In this document: positions 1 to 4,547 of the stretch, piece after piece
Numbering within the stretch: the stretch's first letter is position 1
How the letters are laid out: each line of letters opens with the position of its first letter
Assembly (NCBI GenBank): GCA_017380995.1
Contig: JAFOCY010000176.1
Span: forward strand, 1-8,300
Direction: 5' to 3'
Length of the DNA stretch: 8,300 nucleotides
DNA from: Oscillibacter sp.
GTDB taxonomy: Bacteria; Bacillota; Clostridia; Oscillospirales; Oscillospiraceae
The notes under the pieces: generated by a model
Told to the model about the DNA's origin: nothing
The model's database searches: none
The model's input: only the letters and a program-made list of their open reading frames with translations
Position numbers and translations under genes: made by a program

Positions 1-45
1 AAAAAGTCAATACCTTTTTCAAAAAAATTTTATCACCTTTTGCAG
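1..45 (-). promoter_or_regulatory. AT-rich gap with a possible leftward -35 box
   Basis: This short stretch between the left edge and the first terminator is A/T-rich and holds no gene. Read on the minus strand, positions 10 to 5 give TTGACT, a 5 of 6 match to a sigma-A -35 box, preceded by A and T tracts that could act like an UP element. The matching -10 box would lie outside the window, so this is only half a promoter. It would serve a leftward gene beyond the left edge. Confidence 0.2.
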
Positions 46-77
46 AAAAAAGGCGCGCCTTTCAGCGCGCCCTTTTT
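46..77 (-). terminator. Intrinsic terminator, probably bidirectional
   Basis: A perfect 7-bp GC stem (GGCGCGC at 52-58 with GCGCGCC at 65-71) closes a 6-base loop. On the minus strand it is followed at once by six T residues (51-46), and on the plus strand by C plus five T residues (73-77). It starts a few bases after the stop codon of the leftward 60-residue gene, so its main job is to end that transcript. The T tract on the other side suggests it can also stop transcription entering from the left. Confidence 0.75.
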
Positions 78-259
78 CATCGCATCTCAGAGACGATGCT
101 GTCCACCGCGTGGTCCACGGCGACACCCAGCTTGTGGATGCTTTTCCCCACCTGCGTTTTCATGGCCTGGCGCTCCTGGCACACCATCATCCCTGCTGCC
201 GTGCCGGCCATCAATCCGGCACTCATACCGATCCAAAACCCGGTACACATCTTCATCAT
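77..259 (-). CDS. Small glycine-zipper membrane protein, function unknown
   Basis: The 60-residue product matches no family I can name with certainty. Residues about 5-27 form one hydrophobic segment with glycines at 7, 11, 15, 19 and 23, a run of four GxxxG steps (a glycine zipper), bounded by Cys5 and Cys27. Residues 33-60 look like an amphipathic helix with hydrophobic positions at 37, 41, 44, 48, 51 and 55. The start is supported by AAAGGAG at 272-266, six bases before the ATG. The next codon is also ATG and could be used instead. A weak -10-like TACTAT lies at 289-284, but no convincing -35 was found. The gene is monocistronic in view and is followed by a terminator. YtxH-like small proteins have a similar layout of membrane segment plus charged helix, but this is only a resemblance. 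Coding status is well supported; function is not. Confidence 0.8.
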   Translation of the reverse strand: MMKMCTGFWIGMSAGLMAGTAAGMMVCQERQAMKTQVGKSIHKLGVAVDHAVDSIVSEMR

Positions 260-323
260 TCGTCACTCCTTTGCGGTCTGGACATAGTATGGCTCCGCCG
301 CCGCGAAAAATAAGCCCATCCGT

Positions 324-352
324 TTGCCAAATGCTTGAAAATGCGCTATACT
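324..352 (+). promoter_or_regulatory. Sigma-A-like promoter of the phosphatase-GNAT gene
   Basis: TTGCCA at 324-329 and TATACT at 347-352 are separated by exactly 17 bases. Predicted transcription would begin near 359, about 27 bases before the ATG at 386. This promoter excludes an in-frame TTG at 335 as the start codon, because that codon lies upstream of the -10 box. Confidence 0.6.
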
Positions 353-385
353 GCTGGCAAGAAACATTTTTTAGGGAGCGATATC

Positions 386-1420
386 ATGACCAGGATCTAT
401 CTCATCCGCCACGCCGAGGCGGAGGGCAACCTCTACCGCATCGTCCAGGGCCAGGGCAACAGCAACCTCACCGACCGGGGCTGGCGCCAGGTGAAGGCTC
501 TGGAGCGCCGTTTTGCCGATATCCACATCGACGATGTGTACACCAGCGACCTCTACCGCACCTGCGCCACCGCCAGCGCCGTCTACAAGCCCAAGAGGAT
601 CGTCCCCCACCGGAGGAAGGACCTCAGGGAGATCTACGTGGGCGACTGGGAGGGCCGCACCTGGGGCGACATCGCCCGCAGATGGCCGGAGCAGATGGGA
701 TACTTCTCCCACCGTCCGGACCTGTGGTACAGCCAGGGCGCCGAAACGGCGTTGGGCGTCCTGGAGCGGATCAGGACCGCCGTTTCTTCCATCGCCGCGG
801 GAAACGAGGGCAGGACCATCGCCATCTTCTCCCACGGCTATGCCATCCGTCTTCTGCTGGCGGACCTCCAGGGCTACCCGGCAGAGCGCATGGGAGAAAG
901 CCCCACGGGCCAGAATACCGCCGTGAGCCTGCTGGAATACGAAAACGGGGAAATGCGCATTCTTTTCCGGGATGATGTTTCCCATTTGAAGACAGAGGAA
1001 TACCTCTCCGGCGAAACGGTCCGCCGGGTGGCGGACCCTCTGGAGCCGGGCCTGTGGTTCCAGCCTCCTCAGGGCAAAGAGGCAGAGGAGATCGCCGCCG
1101 CCTGCGGCCTGACCCTCCACCCCGAAGCCCAGACTTTGGTGGGCTGGTCCCGGGAGACGCCTGTGGGCGTGGTGCAGCTTGGCCCCGAGGCGGGCCGGGT
1201 GGCCCTGGCCTGTATCCTGCCCGCGTATCGGGGCAAGGGCTTTGGCGGCCAGCTCATCGGTCAGGCGGTTCAGTGGACCCGCGCCCAGGGCGGCGGGGAG
1301 CTGCTGGCCCACCCCGGCGAGGGCGCCCAGGGTTTCCTCCTGGCCTACGGATTCCAGCCCCTGAAAAGCGGGGACTTTGCCAAGGACATCCGGTTCATTC
1401 CGGAATTTTTAGGTGAATAA
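386..1420 (+). CDS. Histidine phosphatase (phosphoglycerate mutase-like) fused to a GNAT acetyltransferase
   Basis: The 344-residue protein has two domains. Residues 1 to about 205 are a histidine phosphatase of the branch-2-free, PhoE/CobC-like kind. RHAE at 8-11 carries the phospho-accepting His9, LTDRG lies at 28-32, SDLYRT at 54-59 gives the phosphate-binding Arg58, Glu82 begins a conserved stretch ending in GDWEG, and the second catalytic His150 sits in FSHGYAIR. Residues about 215-340 look like a GNAT domain: the acetyl-CoA loop is YRGKGFG at 281-287, and YGF at 321-323 is a typical C-terminal GNAT element. A stand-alone phosphatase of this family is about 200 residues, so the extra 130 residues fit a fusion. 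The start at 386 is chosen because AGGGAG (373-378) lies seven bases upstream. The in-frame TTG at 335 precedes the promoter -10 box. Both substrates are unknown. A link between dephosphorylation and acetylation of one metabolite is inference only. The gene stands alone and converges with the Nudix gene. Confidence 0.9.
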   Translation: MTRIYLIRHAEAEGNLYRIVQGQGNSNLTDRGWRQVKALERRFADIHIDDVYTSDLYRTCATASAVYKPKRIVPHRRKDLREIYVGDWEGRTWGDIARRWPEQMGYFSHRPDLWYSQGAETALGVLERIRTAVSSIAAGNEGRTIAIFSHGYAIRLLLADLQGYPAERMGESPTGQNTAVSLLEYENGEMRILFRDDVSHLKTEEYLSGETVRRVADPLEPGLWFQPPQGKEAEEIAAACGLTLHPEAQTLVGWSRETPVGVVQLGPEAGRVALACILPAYRGKGFGGQLIGQAVQWTRAQGGGELLAHPGEGAQGFLLAYGFQPLKSGDFAKDIRFIPEFLGE

Positions 1421-1427
1421 CAAGCAA

Positions 1428-1463
1428 GGGGCGGCCAATGGCCGCCCCTACGGTTTTATTTTT
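1428..1463 (+). terminator. GC-rich hairpin terminator between convergent genes
   Basis: A perfect 9-bp stem (GGGGCGGCC at 1428-1436 with GGCCGCCCC at 1440-1448) closes a 3-base loop. The rightward T-rich tail runs from 1454 to 1463, interrupted by one A. It starts 7 bases after the stop codon of the phosphatase-GNAT gene. Leftward, the tail is only moderately T-rich, so termination of the Nudix transcript is less sure. The symmetrical, very GC-rich palindrome may also be one copy of a dispersed repeat. Confidence 0.7.
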
Positions 1464-2061
1464 GCATGATATCCTTGATGACCCGGGCAGTCAGTCCCCA
1501 GATCACATGGTTTTCGTAATACCAGACGGGCACCGTCACCCGTCCGCCCCGCCAGGGGTAATCCCGCCGGATGCCCACAGCCTCATAGGGAAAGTCCGGG
1601 GGCAGCTTGGGGGCAAGCTCATAGATGTAGACCTCCGGGTCCGTCTGCTGAAAAAACCGAACCGGCACGGTAAAGACCTCCGCCACCTCCGCCTGCGACG
1701 GCTCTATGGCAGCAAAGCCTTCCGCCGAGACCTCGCCCAGCAGGGGATGGAGGATAAAGCCATCCTGTCCCGCCTGGAAATCACTTTGTCCAAAGACGGT
1801 GACCTGGGAGCGGGGAATCCCCAGCTCCTCCTCGGTTTCCCGCAGGGCGCACTCCAGGGCTGTCTCCCCCGCCTCCATGTGTCCGCCGGGGAAGCAGACC
1901 TCCCCCTCCTGCCGCAGCCCCTTGGCCCGGACCTCAAAGAGGATGTGGGCTTCGCCCTCCACTTCCACAAAGGGGCACAGCACCGCGTACCGCCGCCGCA
2001 CGCCCAAAAGGCCCGGGACATGGCTCTCATAGCGCCGCTTCAGCGCGTCCAGCTCTCTCAT
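1456..2061 (-). CDS. Nudix hydrolase, CoA pyrophosphatase-like
   Basis: The 201-residue protein has a full Nudix box at 60-82: Gly60, Glu66, then Arg74-Glu75 and Glu78-Glu79 before Gly81. The E78/E79 pair binds the catalytic metal. Just before it, residues 41-60 resemble the CoA-pyrophosphatase signature: Arg45-Ala46, Arg50, Gly53 and FPGG at 57-60. Family members (NudL/YeaB, PCD1) cleave CoA or oxidised CoA to 3',5'-ADP and phosphopantetheine. The C-terminal stretch with IWGLTAR (187-193) is also typical of that group. The length fits. The start codon overlaps the stop of the lipid kinase gene in an ATGA arrangement, and there is no clear ribosome binding site of its own, so translation is probably coupled. 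It is the second gene of a two-gene leftward operon. A different nucleoside-diphosphate substrate cannot be excluded. Confidence 0.88.
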   Translation of the reverse strand: MRELDALKRRYESHVPGLLGVRRRYAVLCPFVEVEGEAHILFEVRAKGLRQEGEVCFPGGHMEAGETALECALRETEEELGIPRSQVTVFGQSDFQAGQDGFILHPLLGEVSAEGFAAIEPSQAEVAEVFTVPVRFFQQTDPEVYIYELAPKLPPDFPYEAVGIRRDYPWRGGRVTVPVWYYENHVIWGLTARVIKDIMQK

Positions 2062-2945
2062 AGCAGCATGGTCAGGGCCCGGCAGCGGTTTTCCACCGTC
2101 ACCTCCGGCTGGCTGGGGGCGTATTCACCGTCCAGGGACCAGGGCAGGTCCTCCTCTGTCTGCAAATGAATGGAGGAAACATGGCGGAAAACCAGTCCTT
2201 CCCGGTCATATTTTTGCTCCAGCAGGGCCATCACCAGCTTTTGCAGGTCACCGGGGGTCTTGGGATTGGGGATCAGCAGCATCTCAAACTTGCCGTCATC
2301 CAGCACCACCCGTTCACTATCCAGCTTCATAAGACCCCCGATGGAGGTGGAGTTGCATACCGCGCCGAAGAGATACTCCCCGTCCAGCACCTCGCCGTCC
2401 GCCGTCAGGCGGATGCGGTAGGGCCTGAGGGTATCCAGGTCCTTCACACCCTCCAGAATATAGGCCAGGTGGCCCAGGGCGTTTTTCACGCTCTGGGGCG
2501 CGGAATAGGAGCTGCGGGTAAAGGCGCCGAAGGAGGCAACATACACGAAGGAACGCTCATTCCACATGCCCACATCCAGCTGCCGGGGCTGGGCGCGCAG
2601 CACCGCCTGGACGGCCTCCTCCGGGTCGCCGGAGATCTTCAAACTGGCGGCAAAATCGTTGGTGCTGCCCTGGGGGAAATATCCCAGGGGCGGGGGGCTG
2701 GACAGGGTCATGAGGCCCGCAGCCACCTCGTTCAGGGTGCCGTCGCCGCCCACGGCCACCACCACATCAAACTTCGCTCCCTCCACCGCGGCGATGGCCC
2801 GGGCATGGCCCTGGCCCTTGGTGGGACGGACGCTGAGCAGATATCCCTGTTCACTCAGGGCTGCCGCCGCGCCGAACAACGGCCCCGCGGGCTTGGTCTT
2901 GCCTGCCCGGGGATTTACGATCATCAACAGTTTCTTGGGTTCCAT
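2058..2945 (-). CDS. DagK/YegS-family lipid kinase (diacylglycerol kinase-like)
   Basis: The 295-residue protein belongs to the soluble diacylglycerol/sphingosine kinase-like family. Visible motifs in order are NPRAGK at 11-16 (nucleotide-binding start), GGDGT at 66-70 (catalytic-domain hallmark with Asp68), QGSTNDFA at 92-99 (the family's GTxNDxA block, with Ser instead of the usual Thr), LDDGKFE at 215-221, and LDGE at 271-274, which carries the conserved Asp and Glu near the end. Family members phosphorylate diacylglycerol or a related lipid at the membrane surface, returning it to phospholipid synthesis through phosphatidic acid. AGGAGG at 2957-2952 lies six bases before the ATG. The gene leads a two-gene operon with the Nudix enzyme and has its own promoter. 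The family is clear; the exact lipid is not shown by sequence alone. Confidence 0.93.
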   Translation of the reverse strand: MEPKKLLMIVNPRAGKTKPAGPLFGAAAALSEQGYLLSVRPTKGQGHARAIAAVEGAKFDVVVAVGGDGTLNEVAAGLMTLSSPPPLGYFPQGSTNDFAASLKISGDPEEAVQAVLRAQPRQLDVGMWNERSFVYVASFGAFTRSSYSAPQSVKNALGHLAYILEGVKDLDTLRPYRIRLTADGEVLDGEYLFGAVCNSTSIGGLMKLDSERVVLDDGKFEMLLIPNPKTPGDLQKLVMALLEQKYDREGLVFRHVSSIHLQTEEDLPWSLDGEYAPSQPEVTVENRCRALTMLL

Positions 2946-2978
2946 AGTACGCCTCCTACGCGGAAAAACAAAACCTGA

Positions 2979-2994
2979 GCCGCCTTACGGCGGT
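2979..2994 (-). promoter_or_regulatory. Short hairpin in the lipid kinase leader
   Basis: CCGCC at 2980-2984 can pair with GGCGG at 2989-2993 around a 4-base loop, with a possible G-T pair at the base (2979 and 2994). It lies in the predicted 5' leader, between the leftward promoter and the ribosome binding site. Leftward it is followed after six bases by a T-rich stretch (2973-2964), which makes it loosely terminator-like. The stem is short and offset from the T run, so attenuation is only a possibility. Confidence 0.2.
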
Positions 2995-3020
2995 CCTGAT
3001 TTTTTCATCATACTACATAT

Positions 3021-3049
3021 ATCATAAAAGTTTGTTAAAGCGCTGTTAA
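3021..3049 (-). promoter_or_regulatory. Leftward sigma-A-like promoter of the lipid kinase-Nudix operon
   Basis: On the minus strand TTAACA (3049-3044) and TATGAT (3026-3021) are separated by exactly 17 bases. Transcription would begin near 3014, leaving a leader of roughly 70 bases before the ATG at 2945. The -35 box coincides with one copy of an 11-bp direct repeat, so a regulator may act here. Confidence 0.6.
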
Positions 3050-3050
3050 A
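3033..3050 (-). repeat. Tandem TTTAACA direct repeat, possible operator
   Basis: The heptamer TTTAACA occurs twice on the minus strand, at 3050-3044 and 3039-3033, with starts 11 bp apart (about one helical turn). A weaker third copy, TTATGA, follows in the same register at 3027-3022. One copy is the -35 box of the leftward promoter. TTAACA repeats at 11-bp spacing resemble the PhoP boxes known from Bacillus subtilis. Whether a PhoP-type regulator binds here is inference. Confidence 0.35.
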
Positions 3051-3086
3051 TTGGCTCCCAAAAAGTATAGCACTTCAAAATCAGGA

Positions 3087-3115
3087 TTGCAATTCCCCCA
3101 CCCTTTGGGTAAAAT
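3087..3115 (+). promoter_or_regulatory. Rightward sigma-A-like promoter of the AI-2E-family gene
   Basis: TTGCAA (3087-3092) and TAAAAT (3110-3115) are separated by exactly 17 bases. Predicted transcription begins near 3122, about 29 bases before the ATG at 3151. It is divergent from the lipid kinase promoter, with the two -35 boxes about 37 bases apart. Confidence 0.55.
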
Positions 3116-3150
3116 AATCTTGAACGAACTTTCCCGAAAGGACGTCTTCC

Positions 3151-4386
3151 ATGAAGAAAAATGTCTATGTGCGCACAGGTCTTACGGTATTTTGCACCGT
3201 TGCGGCCATTTTGCTCTTTTACGACACGTTTTTTGCCAGCCGGGTGCTGCTGCGGATCGGCCGGCAGCTGCTGCGCGCCGTGATGCCCATTCTCTACGGC
3301 GTGTTCATGGGCTATTTGCTGGTGCCCATGGTGAACTTCTTTGAGTGCGGCTTCTTCCCCGCGGGGATGCGTACCCCGAAGAAGGGCCGCTATGTCTCCC
3401 CCCTCACCCGGGGCGGCGCCATTATTTTGAGCTGGCTGGTCATCGGGCTGCTTTTTTACCTGCTGGGCTCCTTCCTGCTTCCGGAGCTCTACAGGAGCGT
3501 TATGCAGCTGGTGAATAACCTGGAGACCTATTACAACACCATCTACGGCTGGGTGAATCACCTGCTGGAAAATAACCCCTCCTTCGGTCCCTGGGTCACC
3601 ACCCAGATGGATACTTACTTTGATGGTTTTGTAGACTGGATGACCCAGGATGTGCTTCCCCAGACCCAAAAGCTGGTAGTGGCCGTCAGCGGCGGTGTTT
3701 GGACCATGGTAAACTTTGTGATGGACCTGGTGGTGGGCGTCATCGTCTCGGTGTACATTCTCTATACCAAGGAGCGCTGCGCCGCCCACGCCCGCAAGGT
3801 GGCCTACAGCCTGTTCTCCGCGAAAAATGTGCCCTGGATCTTCCGGGCCGTCCATAAGGTGGACCACATCTTCTCCGGCTTCGTCCGCGGCAAGCTGCTG
3901 GATTCCCTGATTATCGGCATTTTGTGCTTTGTGGTCTGCTCCATTTTGAAGTTCCCCTACACGCCCCTGATCAGCGTCATCGTGGGCTTTACCAACATCA
4001 TCCCCTTCTTCGGCCCCTTCCTGGGCGCCATCCCCTCCACCTTCCTGATCCTGCTGGTCTCCCCCATCCAGGCGGTCTATTTTGTGATCTTCATTCTGGT
4101 GCTCCAGCAGGTGGACGGCAACATCATCGGCCCCCGCATTCTGGGCGACTCCACGGGCCTTTCCAACCTCTGGGTCATCATCGCCATCCTGGTGGGTGGC
4201 AGCTTCTTCGGCGTGGTGGGTATGTTCTTCGGCGTGCCGGTCTTTGCCTGCGGCTACAGCTTCATCACCTTCCTGGTGGAATGGCGGCTGAAAAAGAAAA
4301 ACCTGCCCCTGGATTCCAAGGCGTATCTAGTGGATGAAGTGGTGTCCCCGCCGGAAAAAGAGGGCGAAAAAGCGAAGGAATCCTGA
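3151..4386 (+). CDS. AI-2E/PerM-family (UPF0118) membrane transporter
   Basis: The 411-residue polytopic membrane protein shows hydrophobic segments at roughly 11-28, 41-60, 88-110, 185-206, 250-268, 272-302, 305-320 and 340-375. A 75-residue soluble loop lies between the third and fourth, as is usual for the family. Family hallmarks are RGKLLDS at 246-252, PFFGPFLGAIP at 285-295, and the block QQVDGNIIGPRILG at 319-332 followed by GLSNLW. The C-terminal 30 residues are charged and probably cytoplasmic. Characterised relatives include the autoinducer-2 exporter TqsA and some sodium/proton antiporters, so the substrate cannot be given. The start is supported by AAAGGA at 3137-3142, eight bases upstream. 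The gene has its own promoter and a strong terminator, so it is probably a single-gene unit and not part of the importer operon that follows. Confidence 0.92.
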   Translation: MKKNVYVRTGLTVFCTVAAILLFYDTFFASRVLLRIGRQLLRAVMPILYGVFMGYLLVPMVNFFECGFFPAGMRTPKKGRYVSPLTRGGAIILSWLVIGLLFYLLGSFLLPELYRSVMQLVNNLETYYNTIYGWVNHLLENNPSFGPWVTTQMDTYFDGFVDWMTQDVLPQTQKLVVAVSGGVWTMVNFVMDLVVGVIVSVYILYTKERCAAHARKVAYSLFSAKNVPWIFRAVHKVDHIFSGFVRGKLLDSLIIGILCFVVCSILKFPYTPLISVIVGFTNIIPFFGPFLGAIPSTFLILLVSPIQAVYFVIFILVLQQVDGNIIGPRILGDSTGLSNLWVIIAILVGGSFFGVVGMFFGVPVFACGYSFITFLVEWRLKKKNLPLDSKAYLVDEVVSPPEKEGEKAKES

Positions 4387-4394
4387 TAAAGTCC

Positions 4395-4423
4395 TTGCAA
4401 TCCCCTGCCCTATCCTGTACAAT
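4395..4423 (+). promoter_or_regulatory. Promoter-like sequence directly before the terminator
   Basis: TTGCAA (4395-4400) and TACAAT (4418-4423) are separated by exactly 17 bases, a close sigma-A match. Its predicted start site near 4430 falls inside the left arm of the terminator stem (4427-4437). A transcript from it would therefore meet the terminator almost at once or lack part of the stem. It may make a very short RNA, supply attenuated expression of the importer operon, or be coincidental. Confidence 0.4.
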
Positions 4424-4426
4424 AAT

Positions 4427-4467
4427 GCCTTGCGGAATACCCCGGTGTTCCGCAAGGCTCCTTTTTT
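4427..4467 (+). terminator. Strong intrinsic terminator after the AI-2E-family gene
   Basis: A perfect 11-bp stem (GCCTTGCGGAA at 4427-4437 with TTCCGCAAGGC at 4448-4458) closes a 10-base loop. It is followed by TCC and six T residues (4462-4467). It lies about 40 bases after the stop codon of the membrane transporter gene and separates it from the importer operon. Confidence 0.9.
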
Positions 4468-4492
4468 ACAACTGAATCAGAAGCCGTATCTT
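4465..4492 (+). promoter_or_regulatory. Candidate promoter of the ABC importer operon
   Basis: TTTACA (4465-4470) overlaps the end of the terminator T tract and is followed after 16 bases by TATCTT (4487-4492). The -35 matches well (5 of 6), the -10 moderately (4 of 6). Transcription would start near 4499, about 50 bases before the ATG at 4548. Being downstream of the hairpin, it is a simpler source of operon transcripts than the better-scoring sequence at 4395-4423. Confidence 0.35.
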
Positions 4493-4547
4493 AAGGGCAC
4501 CGCCCGCACACTGACCCACCGCGGCAGTGATGAAAGGAAGTACACCA

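Noticed and set aside
52..71. GC-rich palindrome considered as a recombination or attachment site
   Set aside because: Its T tails on both sides and its position at the end of a gene are fully explained by a terminator.
335..385. N-terminal extension of the phosphatase-GNAT protein from a TTG at 335
   Set aside because: The codon lies upstream of the -10 box at 347-352 and has no ribosome binding site, while AGGGAG sits seven bases before the ATG at 386, where the family homology begins.
40..975. Rightward open frame of 311 codons starting before the first terminator
   Set aside because: It runs through the bidirectional terminator, the minus-strand small gene and the promoter at 324-352, and is Pro/Arg/His-rich out-of-frame sequence over the phosphatase domain.
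371..1312. Long antisense open frame (313 codons) opposite the phosphatase-GNAT gene
   Set aside because: Its composition (many Gly, Ala, His, Val) mirrors the GC-rich codon pattern of the sense gene, which has clear catalytic motifs. No recognisable family motif was seen in it.
1438..2169. Rightward open frame of 243 codons over the Nudix gene
   Set aside because: The opposite strand carries the intact Nudix box and a coupled start. The antisense frame has no recognisable motifs.
2166..2978. Rightward open frame of 270 codons over the lipid kinase gene
   Set aside because: The minus strand holds all lipid kinase motifs in order plus a strong ribosome binding site. The other frame is His/Gln/Gly-rich shadow sequence.
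3046..3867. Leftward open frame of 273 codons opposite the AI-2E-family gene
   Set aside because: It is His/Gly/Gln-rich low-complexity sequence antisense to a membrane protein with conserved family blocks. It also runs through the divergent promoter region.
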